Below, piece by piece: positions 1-5,776 of a DNA stretch of 5,776 bases. The DNA is from an uncultured Oscillibacter sp. GTDB taxonomy: Bacteria > Bacillota > Clostridia > Oscillospirales > Oscillospiraceae. Under the pieces are notes generated by a model. The model did not search any database. It was given only the letters and a program-made list of their open reading frames with translations, and was not told where the DNA came from. Numbering within the stretch: position 1 is the first letter of the stretch; each line of letters opens with the position of its first letter. The DNA lies in NCBI GenBank assembly GCA_905236835.1, contig CAJOQY010000026.1:1-5776 (forward strand), read 5' to 3'. Made by a program: the position numbers and the translations under genes.

Positions 1-3000
1 ACGCCGGAAATCATATGCCATAAATCCCGGAACATTTTCCCGACGCGGCCTAAAAACGTCGTCGGCTCCGCGTCATTTCCGGACGCGCTTTGATTCAATC
101 CGGAAATATTATTATTTTCTTCTTCGTCCGCTTCCTCAATTTCCCGTGTGCGGATTAAAATCTGAACGCTTTTCGGCGCCGGATTGCGACTGGATGTCAA
201 AGACTGAACCTCCGCGCCGGAATCCATGTTTAATAAATTATTCACGTCCCCGCTGTATTCGTCCCATGTATCCTCAATCAAATCCGTAATGGCGTCTTTG
301 GCGTCCCGCAAATCGTTTGTGGAATCCAGACTTGACGCCGCTTTTCTCAGCGTTGATGATAATCCGGATAACGTGTCTTGCGTTCCGGCGTCCAATTGCT
401 GTCCGGCGGATTTCATCAGCGATTCCGTACTTGAGATTAAACGATTGGCGTTTCGGACCGCGCTTTCCGCGCTGACGGATAAATCCGACAGCGTATTCAA
501 CGCCGTTTGCAATGCCGGTTCATATTGATTCAACACGCCGCGTAAACTGTCCAAATTTCCCAGAATACGCTGAACCGTATCCGACGCGGATATAATTTTC
601 CCCGCGCCGTCCCGCGCCACGCCTGATAAATCCCTGAGATTCCCGGACGCTTTTATAATACCGTCCAGCGTGTTTCTTAACGCTTCCGATGTGACCGCCA
701 AAGATTCCAACGTATTTCTTAAATCTTCCGACGTATCTTCCAGAGATTCCAACAGATCGCGCAGATTCCCGGATGTGTCGCGCAGAGATTCCAGCGTATC
801 GCGCAGACTTCCGGACGCGCCGCGCAGAGATTCCAACATCCCGCGCAGATTCCCGGATGTGTCGCGCAAACTTCCAAGCGTATCCTGAACCGGATCCATC
901 GTGTCCCGTATATCCTCGCAGGATTCTTTGAGGGTTTTGATTAAATTTTCTATATCATCCATCATGGGGTTTAAATTATCCAGTTCTTTGCATAACGCCG
1001 ACAAATCCCGGATCACGGACGCCGTCGGCGCGGCGAGATTCCGGATTGCGCTGTCCGCCCGGTTTGTCACATGATTGACATCGCCCATCAAATCTTCCAT
1101 GCTGTCAATTAAAATATCCAGCGCGGGGGCGTTTTCGCTCTTGCGTAAATGATTTAAATAATTCATCTGGGACGCTAATTTTGATTCCTGTCCCTGATAT
1201 TCCTCATTCTGGCTTAAAATCGTTTTGACGAACGTCTCGAAATCCATCCCGGCTTTCGCCTGAAATAATTGATATTGCTTTTGTACGGCGACCCAATTGG
1301 CGTAATTTTCGTTATCTTGCGGAAGTTCCGGGAGCGCCGCGAGCGGCGCGAGTTGCCCGGCCATCGCCGCCGCCTGTTCCGCCGAGTCCGCCTCTCCGCC
1401 TATGATCAGCATATAAGCCAGAAATTCCGGAAATTCTTCCGACAAATACGCTTTATCAAATAATTCCACCTGTTCCAACGTGGACCGGAAATCCAGAGAC
1501 GATCCCGCGCCGCTTTCGCTGACGCTGGGGACATTGCGTAACGCCGTTTCCAGACGGTTTAAATTCGTCCGCAGATTCACGGCCATATTTAACAGATTCC
1601 GGGTTTCGCGTCCGCTTTTCTCCAAGTCTTTTAAATTATCTTCCAGATTATCCAAATCCGTGTCAAGACCGTCCATAAATTTTTCCACGCGTTTCAGATT
1701 GTCTTCTAATTTTTTCAGCCCGTCCTCCGTATTCCGCGTATTTTCTTCCACGTCCGACAGACTTTCTTCCGTGTCCGACAGTCCCGCCTCGACATCCGAC
1801 AGGCCGGACGCCGCTTGACGCAAGCTATCCTCCACGCTGATGAAATCCGTTTCAATTTCTCTTAAAGCCGCTTCCATGCCCGACAGTTTTTCCGATGTAT
1901 TTGTCAATCCTGATTCGATTTCAAGTAAACTTTCTTCCATAGGCGTTAAATTATCTTCAAGATTATATAACACGCCTTCCAGTTCCGTTAAATTATTGCC
2001 CAAACTCAATGTCGTATCCACGAGCGAGTTTAACGCCGATTTACTTTCGGATATAAAATCTTTCGCGTTCTGGGCGTCAGCGGATACGGGTTGTAAAGCC
2101 GCCGCGAGTTCTTCCAGATCGCCGCGCAATATATCTATATCCCCGTAAACGCCGCCCTTGCCTTTTGAAATCATATCCCGCGCGGCGTCCAGTTCATCCA
2201 GTCCGCTGGCGGTATTATACAAACTGCCCTGCATATCATGAAACGAGTCCAACACGTTGTCTAAGCTATCTGATAATTTATGATAGCTGTCCTCTAAATC
2301 CGTTTTCTTTTCGCTCAATTCGGCGATTTCGTCCAGTTGCGACAGCGTGGCCGGAACCATCATGAAAGTCAGTCCGCCGAAAGAGAAATCCTCCGATCCG
2401 ACGCGGATTTGAAAACGCTGTTCCTCTCCCGGAAACGCCAAAAATAACACCGTCCGCAAATTGCCGATCAACTGCGTCTGCGCGCCGGGGGCTTCAAGAG
2501 ATAAAATATCATCCTGATTGAAAATCGCGGTCATGGCGAGTATATAATTATTTTTCGCGTATTCGCTGGCGTTTAAATTCGGAATCGCGTCCGCGTTGAT
2601 TTCAATCAAACCGGTTTTTCCCGCCAAATCTTCCGCCTTGGTCGGCACGCCGTTTAATAAATAATATACAGATAAATTCCACGGCAGGGCGTCAAAAGGC
2701 TCCGCCGTTTTGCCCTCAAAATAAAAATGCGTCGGCGGGGTCAATCCGAATCGAAAAGTCACCGTGTCGCCGTTCCGATCCGGATCCGTCCCGTCCGTGA
2801 GATTTTCGATGGAATCATAATCGCCGTAATCCGTGATAAACTTCGCGCCGTTGAGAATATAACTTTTGACAACGCTTCCTTCCGTGAGATTGCCGTAATA
2901 ATCCGTCGTGGCGTAATACGCCTCATCGTAAAGCGCGCGAACGCCGTCGCCAATCGCGCCATCCGCCGCCGCGAACGCCCTGACAGGTAAGACGCCTCCT

Positions 3001-3086
3001 GAAATTATCACGCAAACAGCCATCCAGACAGCGAAAATCCGCCGTTTCGCGATTTTATCCGCCCGCCGCTTCATCCGGGACGCCAT
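1..3086 (-). CDS. Secreted/surface heptad-repeat stalk protein, C-terminus beyond the left edge
   Basis: I checked the frame codon by codon from the ATG at 3086 down to position 3 and found no stop, giving 1028 residues; the end is outside the window. The start follows GGAGG with 8-nt spacing. Residues 1-16 are basic, 17-35 hydrophobic, and VRAFA-AAD (about 35-42) looks like a signal peptidase site, so the protein is probably exported. Residues about 45-240 form a globular domain with DYGDYDS (86-92), NLTDG (95-99), PWNLSVYYLLNG (135-146) and LAGKTG (154-159). From memory, these match an uncharacterised clostridial family of large exported proteins with X-X-X-Leu-X-X-Gly-like heptads. Residues about 248-510 and 650-900 are heptad-patterned helices; 543-648 is a non-repetitive helical insert. 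An acidic, Asn/Ser-rich linker (about 975-1010) follows. No membrane segment is visible after the signal; one may lie further on. The architecture recalls YhgE/Pip/EsaA extracellular stalks, but the function is unknown. The divergent tetR probably regulates it. Confidence 0.88.
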   Translation of the reverse strand, partial: MASRMKRRADKIAKRRIFAVWMAVCVIISGGVLPVRAFAAADGAIGDGVRALYDEAYYATTDYYGNLTEGSVVKSYILNGAKFITDYGDYDSIENLTDGTDPDRNGDTVTFRFGLTPPTHFYFEGKTAEPFDALPWNLSVYYLLNGVPTKAEDLAGKTGLIEINADAIPNLNASEYAKNNYILAMTAIFNQDDILSLEAPGAQTQLIGNLRTVLFLAFPGEEQRFQIRVGSEDFSFGGLTFMMVPATLSQLDEIAELSEKKTDLEDSYHKLSDSLDNVLDSFHDMQGSLYNTASGLDELDAARDMISKGKGGVYGDIDILRGDLEELAAALQPVSADAQNAKDFISESKSALNSLVDTTLSLGNNLTELEGVLYNLEDNLTPMEESLLEIESGLTNTSEKLSGMEAALREIETDFISVEDSLRQAASGLSDVEAGLSDTEESLSDVEENTRNTEDGLKKLEDNLKRVEKFMDGLDTDLDNLEDNLKDLEKSGRETRNLLNMAVNLRTNLNRLETALRNVPSVSESGAGSSLDFRSTLEQVELFDKAYLSEEFPEFLAYMLIIGGEADSAEQAAAMAGQLAPLAALPELPQDNENYANWVAVQKQYQLFQAKAGMDFETFVKTILSQNEEYQGQESKLASQMNYLNHLRKSENAPALDILIDSMEDLMGDVNHVTNRADSAIRNLAAPTASVIRDLSALCKELDNLNPMMDDIENLIKTLKESCEDIRDTMDPVQDTLGSLRDTSGNLRGMLESLRGASGSLRDTLESLRDTSGNLRDLLESLEDTSEDLRNTLESLAVTSEALRNTLDGIIKASGNLRDLSGVARDGAGKIISASDTVQRILGNLDSLRGVLNQYEPALQTALNTLSDLSVSAESAVRNANRLISSTESLMKSAGQQLDAGTQDTLSGLSSTLRKAASSLDSTNDLRDAKDAITDLIEDTWDEYSGDVNNLLNMDSGAEVQSLTSSRNPAPKSVQILIRTREIEEADEEENNNISGLNQSASGNDAEPTTFLGRVGKMFRDLWHMISG
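660..869 (-). repeat. Five 42-bp tandem repeats encoding 14-residue double heptads
   Basis: On the plus strand the element GATTCC recurs at 703, 745, 787 and 829, with a variant at 871, so the period is exactly 42 bp. In the minus-strand protein this gives five 14-residue units (residues 740-809) of the form L-R-D-T-S-G-N-L-R-D-x-L-E-S. The units nearest the N-terminus are closest to one another, and the last two (LEDTSEDLRNTLES, LAVTSEALRNTLDG) have diverged. Because the period is a multiple of three and of the heptad, gain or loss of a unit would keep both the frame and the coiled-coil register. Confidence 0.9.
1752..1808 (-). repeat. Short 21-bp repeat encoding three LSD heptads
   Basis: TCCGACAG recurs on the plus strand at 1753, 1774 and 1795, one heptad (21 bp) apart. 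The protein reads GLSDVEA, GLSDTEE, SLSDVEE with leucines at residues 429, 436 and 443. The first two heptads carry the X-X-Gly-Leu pattern seen in heptad-repeat surface proteins. Conservation is limited to about 8 bp per unit, so this is an older or weaker repeat than the one at 660-869. Confidence 0.7.
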
Positions 3087-3094
3087 ACGAGATT

Positions 3095-3099
3095 CCTCC
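3095..3099 (-). promoter_or_regulatory. Ribosome binding site of the large surface protein gene
   Basis: The minus strand reads GGAGG followed by eight bases and ATG at 3086. This near-ideal site favours the first ATG over the in-frame ATG four codons later (3074), which has no comparable site. Confidence 0.85.
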
Positions 3100-3200
3100 A
3101 TTCCGCAAAAGTCATTCATCCGCGTATTGCCCGCCTGTTATCGCGCCTGTTCCCAGTCTTTCCGGCGCATTTGCGGACAGCGAAATTTTATCCGCGTTTA

Positions 3201-3232
3201 TCAACAAATGTCGGATAATAAAAAGATGTTGA
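3201..3232. promoter_or_regulatory. Inverted repeat reaching into the tetR -35 box
   Basis: TCAACA (3201-3206) and TGTTGA (3227-3232) are perfect inverted copies 20 bp apart. The right arm overlaps the TTGACT -35 box of tetR. It is an alternative or second regulator site; six-base arms at this distance can arise by chance. Confidence 0.25.
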
Positions 3233-3257
3233 CTTATAAACTTTGGTATATTATAAT
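3229..3257 (+). promoter_or_regulatory. Sigma-A promoter of the tetR-family gene
   Basis: TTGACT at 3229-3234 and TATAAT at 3252-3257 are separated by 17 bp, so 11 of 12 bases match consensus at optimal spacing. The start would fall near 3264, giving a leader of about 90 nt before the ATG at 3354. The -10 box lies inside the palindrome at 3246-3259, consistent with autoregulation by the encoded repressor. Confidence 0.8.
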
Positions 3258-3259
3258 AC
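3246..3259. promoter_or_regulatory. Palindrome over both -10 boxes, candidate TetR operator
   Basis: GTAT-N6-ATAC is a perfect dyad whose six-base centre is shared by the plus-strand TATAAT (3252-3257) and the minus-strand TATAAT (3250-3255). A protein bound here would block both divergent promoters. The arms are only 4 bp and AT-rich, and the symmetry does not extend outward, so part of it may simply come from two overlapping -10 boxes. Confidence 0.4.
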
Positions 3260-3278
3260 GCGTGACGATGAAAAACAA
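3250..3278 (-). promoter_or_regulatory. Candidate sigma-A promoter for the large surface protein gene
   Basis: On the minus strand a perfect TATAAT (plus-strand 3250-3255) lies 17 bp from TTGTTT (3273-3278), which matches the -35 consensus at its first three bases. Transcription would start near 3243, leaving a leader of about 157 nt before the ATG at 3086. The weak -35 is what would be expected of a regulated promoter. The -10 box overlaps that of the divergent tetR promoter, so two polymerases could not occupy both at once. Confidence 0.5.
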
Positions 3279-3337
3279 TCGGCAGAATGACGAATATCAT
3301 ATCATATTCCACCGCGTTTTCGACAAAAGAACGGGAG

Positions 3338-3346
3338 AAAGGGGAG
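3338..3346 (+). promoter_or_regulatory. Ribosome binding site of the tetR-family gene
   Basis: AAAGGGGAG ends 7 nt before the ATG at 3354. This fixes the start and rules out the upstream ATGs at 3270 and 3287, which are in other frames. Confidence 0.85.
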
Positions 3347-3353
3347 AATTATC

Positions 3354-3947
3354 ATGACGACGGCGAAACCGTCCGGGGACCGGAGATCCCGGCGTTCCCG
3401 GAAATTATTAAAGCAAGGCTTATTGGAATTATTGCGCGAGAAACGTTTTTTTCAAATTTCCGTCCGTGATATTACGGAACGGATGGACATGAATCGGGGG
3501 ACGTTTTATCTGCATTATCCGGACACAACGGCGTTGATGCAAAGCGTGGAGGAAGATATGCTTCAGGAAGCGCAGTCTCTTGTGGACGCGCATATGAAAG
3601 AAACCGTTGAAAGCGCGTCGCTCAGACCGGTATTCGAGCCGCTGTTAGATTACGTCGTCGCGCATCATGAGGACTGTAAATTATTATTCGACAACGATTC
3701 CGGGAGCGGATTTCTGGAACGTCTGCAAAAATTAGTCTATCAAAACGGCGTGGATTTGCTCCGCGTCCGTTACGCCCCGCGCGACGAGAATCAACTGACT
3801 TATTTGTTAAATTTTATCGCCTTCGGACTGGTCGGACTGATGAAAGAATGGTTCAATCAGGGCATGGCTTTGCCGAAAGAGGATTTGATCGCGGCGGCGG
3901 ACCGCATGGTCAGCGGCGCGGCGGATAAATTATTGAAAATCCAGTAA
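3354..3947 (+). CDS. TetR/AcrR-family transcriptional repressor (YhgD/DhaS-like)
   Basis: This 197-residue protein has the usual TetR length. Residues 9-30 (DRRSRRSRKLLKQGLLELL and following) form the first helix of the DNA-binding domain. The helix-turn-helix follows at about 35-55 with the hallmark NRGTFYLHYPD (47-57). The C-terminal half is the helical ligand-binding and dimerisation domain, and its segment FIAFGLVGLMKEWFNQGM (about 153-170) is typical of the YhgD/DhaS-like subgroup whose C-terminal half is often labelled TetR-like. The ligand cannot be predicted. The gene is divergent from the large surface protein gene and separated from it by 267 bp with overlapping promoters, which suggests repression of both that gene and itself. 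It ends 8 bp before the lon -35 box with no terminator, so some readthrough into lon is possible. The family call is firm; the target is inferred from position. Confidence 0.95.
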   Translation: MTTAKPSGDRRSRRSRKLLKQGLLELLREKRFFQISVRDITERMDMNRGTFYLHYPDTTALMQSVEEDMLQEAQSLVDAHMKETVESASLRPVFEPLLDYVVAHHEDCKLLFDNDSGSGFLERLQKLVYQNGVDLLRVRYAPRDENQLTYLLNFIAFGLVGLMKEWFNQGMALPKEDLIAAADRMVSGAADKLLKIQ

Positions 3948-3955
3948 GATTCAAA

Positions 3956-3984
3956 TTGACAATGTATTGATATAGGGATATAAT
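3956..3984 (+). promoter_or_regulatory. Perfect-consensus sigma-A promoter of lon
   Basis: TTGACA (3956-3961) and TATAAT (3979-3984) match consensus at all 12 bases with a 17-bp spacer. Transcription should start near 3991-3993, giving a leader of about 120-130 nt. It begins 9 bp after the tetR stop codon. A promoter this strong in front of a stress protease suggests either high constitutive expression or control by repression or in the leader. Confidence 0.9.
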
Positions 3985-3996
3985 CATCCCTGAAAG

Positions 3997-4014
3997 TTGG
4001 CGTTAAATTGCCAA
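3997..4014 (+). promoter_or_regulatory. Inverted repeat at the 5' end of the lon transcript
   Basis: TTGGC (3997-4001) and GCCAA (4010-4014) are a perfect inverted pair around an 8-nt AT-rich centre, starting about 5 nt after the predicted transcription start. It could be an operator or a short 5' stem-loop. It is neither CIRCE-like nor a full CtsR box. Confidence 0.35.
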
Positions 4015-4046
4015 AAATACGGTCAAAGCCCAAAAAATATTCGCGG

Positions 4047-4110
4047 AAAGGAGAAGCCGCCGAGAAAAATCCGCGTAATCGGAAATCAGGCGCGGACGCG
4101 TATCGGCAGC
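4047..4110 (+). promoter_or_regulatory. lon leader: distant Shine-Dalgarno followed by a bridging stem-loop
   Basis: AAAGGAG (4047-4053) is the only strong ribosome binding sequence before lon, yet no ATG, GTG or TTG lies at normal distance from it. Right after it, 4056-4063 (GCCGCCGA) can pair with 4103-4110 (TCGGCAGC) at seven of eight positions. Inside this, 4070-4075 (TCCGCG) pairs perfectly with 4091-4096 (CGCGGA), plus one G-U pair, across a 6x6 internal loop. When folded, only four unpaired nucleotides would separate GGAG from the ATG at 4113, and thirteen from the ATG at 4122. The pairing is read by eye and no energy was computed. Confidence 0.5.
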
Positions 4111-4121
4111 GGATGATTTTA

Positions 4122-5776
4122 ATGGAATCAACGGAAACAGCGGCATGGAATATTCCGGTCATGCCTCTGCGCGGACTGGTCGTATTTCCGCATATGCACC
4201 TGACATTTGATGTGGAACGACGGATTTCCATTGCCGCGCTGGAACGCGCGATGGCGTCCGAACAGGAAATTTTTATTGTCACGCAGCGTGACGCTTCAGC
4301 GGACGTACCCGGCGAGGAGGATTTGTTCACTGTCGGCACGGTATCGCATATCAGCCAGATATTGCGATTATCGGCCACGGCGGTCCGCGTGATGGTGGAA
4401 GGCCGCAAGCGCGCCCGTCTGCGCCGTCTGTGGCAGACGGAGCCTTATTTACAGGCCAACGTGGAGGAAATGGAAGAGATTCCCATGACGGAATCAAGCC
4501 GGAACAGCCCGCGCACGGAGGCCTTGCTGCGCCAGACATGGCATTTATTCCGGGAATACGCGGAAAAAATGGCGGGGAATATCGCCGAAGAGGTCATCGC
4601 CGCCGTGATGGACTGCCGCGACCCGGGTTATCTGGCTGATTTTATTATACAAAATATTATATTACGCCATACGGATAAGCAGGAAATTCTGGAAGAGGCG
4701 ACGCCGCTGACAAGACTGCGGAAAGTAAATAATTTACTCGCGCGGGAGTGCAGCGTGTTAAGTTTTGAACAGGAAATGGAGCATAAAGTCCGGGAGAATT
4801 TAACGCAAAGCCACCGGGAGCAGATTCTGCGGACGCAAATCCGAGTGTTACAGAACGAACTCGGCGAGGACAATGACGAAGAGGAAGAACTGGAATCTTA
4901 TCGGGATCAAATTACGGCCATCGGATTTGACGAGGAGACGGAACGGCATTTATTAAAAGAAGTCGACAAATTATCGCGCCAGCCGTTCGGAAGCGCGGAA
5001 GGCGCGGTGATCAGAAATTATTTAGACGTCTGTCTGGAGATGCCTTGGAATATCGAGACGAAAGAGCGCGTCAGCGTGGACGCGGCGCGGAAAGTTCTGG
5101 AACGGGATCACTATGGATTGGAAAAAGTCAAAGAAAGAATTTTAGAGACAATCGCCGTCCGTCAAATGAATCCGAAAGGCAAAGGGCAGATTTTATGTCT
5201 GGTCGGCCCGCCGGGCGTGGGCAAAACGTCCATCGCGATTTCAGTCGCGAAAGCGTTGAACCGCAAATTAGCCAGATTATCTCTGGGCGGCGTCCGGGAT
5301 GAGGCGGATATACGCGGACACAGAAAGACTTATATAGGCTCTATGCCGGGGCGCGTGATAGAGGCGCTGACCCGGGGCGGGTCCATGAATCCTTTGATGT
5401 TATTGGATGAAATCGACAAATTAGGCAATGATTATCGCGGCGATCCGGCGTCGGCTTTATTGGAAGTCTTAGACAGCGAACAGAATTCCGCGTTCCGGGA
5501 TCATTTTATGGAAATCCCCGTGGATTTAAGCCGCGTGATGTTTATCACGACGGCCAACACGACGGAAACCATTCCCGCGCCGTTACTGGACCGTATGGAA
5601 GTTATCGAATTATCCAGTTATACGGACGAGGAAAAAATTCAAATCGCGCGGCGGCATTTGCTGCCCAAGCAATTAGCGGAACATGGATTGAAAAAAAGCG
5701 CGATCAGAATCAGTGACGATGTCATTCGGGCGATTATTCGGGATTATACGCGGGAATCCGGCGTGAGACTGCTGGA
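4122..5776 (+). CDS. lon: ATP-dependent Lon protease (LonA), C-terminal part beyond the right edge
   Basis: The visible 551 residues align with LonA, a hexameric cytosolic AAA+ serine protease that degrades damaged and regulatory proteins. The N-terminal substrate-binding domain opens with MPLRGLVVFPHM (about 14-25). A long helical coiled coil starts near 221 and includes QNELGED and LSRQP, then VIRNYLD and EMPW. The AAA+ module has Walker A GPPGVGKT (362-369), GGVRDEADIRGHRKTYIGSM (389-408) with pore-loop Y404, Walker B LMLLDE (425-430), sensor-1 N479, arginine finger R491 in PAPLLDR, and sensor-2 R549 in ESGVR. All ATPase residues are intact. The Ser-Lys protease domain is out of view. The start is uncertain: the in-frame ATG at 4113 adds only MIL, and neither ATG has a good adjacent ribosome binding site, though GGA at 4111 slightly favours 4122. 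In many Bacillota lon follows clpX; here it follows tetR with its own promoter. Confidence 0.96.
   Translation, partial: MESTETAAWNIPVMPLRGLVVFPHMHLTFDVERRISIAALERAMASEQEIFIVTQRDASADVPGEEDLFTVGTVSHISQILRLSATAVRVMVEGRKRARLRRLWQTEPYLQANVEEMEEIPMTESSRNSPRTEALLRQTWHLFREYAEKMAGNIAEEVIAAVMDCRDPGYLADFIIQNIILRHTDKQEILEEATPLTRLRKVNNLLARECSVLSFEQEMEHKVRENLTQSHREQILRTQIRVLQNELGEDNDEEEELESYRDQITAIGFDEETERHLLKEVDKLSRQPFGSAEGAVIRNYLDVCLEMPWNIETKERVSVDAARKVLERDHYGLEKVKERILETIAVRQMNPKGKGQILCLVGPPGVGKTSIAISVAKALNRKLARLSLGGVRDEADIRGHRKTYIGSMPGRVIEALTRGGSMNPLMLLDEIDKLGNDYRGDPASALLEVLDSEQNSAFRDHFMEIPVDLSRVMFITTANTTETIPAPLLDRMEVIELSSYTDEEKIQIARRHLLPKQLAEHGLKKSAIRISDDVIRAIIRDYTRESGVRLL

Noticed and set aside
670..888. 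Plus-strand open frame rich in Ser, Arg and Asp opposite the 42-bp repeats
   Set aside because: It is the mirror of the minus-strand repeat gene. It has no ribosome binding site and its low complexity comes directly from the heptad coding on the other strand. The same applies to the other plus-strand frames between 226 and 2990.
1..3086. CRISPR array or methyl-accepting chemotaxis protein as the source of the repeats
   Set aside because: The repeats are contiguous, coding and heptad-phased with no spacers. The protein has a signal peptide and no visible chemoreceptor signalling hairpin motif.
3173..3195. GCGGA and TCCGC inverted repeat in the intergenic region, considered as a terminator or attenuator
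   Set aside because: The stem is only 5 bp with a 13-nt loop and has no following U-tract on either strand.
3948..3990. Terminator between tetR and lon
   Set aside because: No GC-rich hairpin with a T-run is present. The space is filled by the lon promoter.
4021..4037. GGTCAAA followed by an A-rich stretch, considered as a CtsR operator
   Set aside because: Only the first heptad matches. The second half (CAAAAAA after three bases) lacks the GTC core, and the site is about 30 nt inside the transcript.
3997..4116. Small plus-strand frame starting TTG and ending TGA, overlapping the ATG at 4113 as ATGA, possibly a leader peptide coupled to lon
   Set aside because: The TTG start has no ribosome binding site, and the strong AAAGGAG lies inside the frame rather than before it. 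The bridging stem-loop explains the distant ribosome site better, though coupling cannot be excluded.
3857..4408. Minus-strand open frame of 183 codons across the tetR end, lon promoter and lon start
   Set aside because: It lies antisense to two well-supported genes, crosses a consensus promoter, resembles no known family and has no convincing ribosome binding site.

Overview
The window looks like chromosomal DNA from a low-to-medium GC Bacillota, most likely a clostridial lineage. The reasons are near-consensus sigma-A promoters with 17-bp spacers, strong GGAGG-type ribosome binding sites, a LonA protease with a Firmicute-like linker, and a TetR of the YhgD/DhaS-like kind. Base use is strongly CpG-rich, with GCG, ACG, CCG and CGG codons favoured and TTA common for leucine. 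No species can be named.

Layout: (1) Positions 3086 to 1, minus strand, hold one uninterrupted reading frame of 1028 codons that runs off the left edge. It encodes a protein with an N-terminal signal peptide, a globular N-terminal domain and two very long heptad-patterned alpha-helical regions separated by a non-repetitive helical insert. (2) Positions 3087-3353 are a 267-bp divergent control region with no gene. It carries a good plus-strand promoter and a plausible minus-strand promoter whose -10 boxes overlap inside a short palindrome. (3) Positions 3354-3947, plus strand, encode a TetR/AcrR-family regulator. (4) Positions 3948-4121 hold a perfect-consensus sigma-A promoter beginning 9 bp after the tetR stop, followed by a roughly 120-nt structured leader. 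(5) From 4122 to the right edge, plus strand, lies the first 551 codons of an ATP-dependent Lon protease: N-terminal domain, coiled coil and most of the AAA+ module. The Ser-Lys protease domain lies outside the window.

How they may work together: the TetR protein probably represses its own gene and the divergent large surface protein gene from the shared intergenic region. The pairing recalls yhgD-yhgE (TetR plus large membrane protein with an extracellular coiled coil), although the N-terminus seen here is not that of canonical YhgE/Pip. lon appears to be an independent unit with its own promoter.

The most interesting points are the very long heptad/42-bp-repeat stalk protein, the interlocking divergent promoters, and the lon leader. 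In that leader a strong Shine-Dalgarno sequence sits about 60 nt before the start codon, but a predicted stem-loop exactly spans the gap and could bring the two together.
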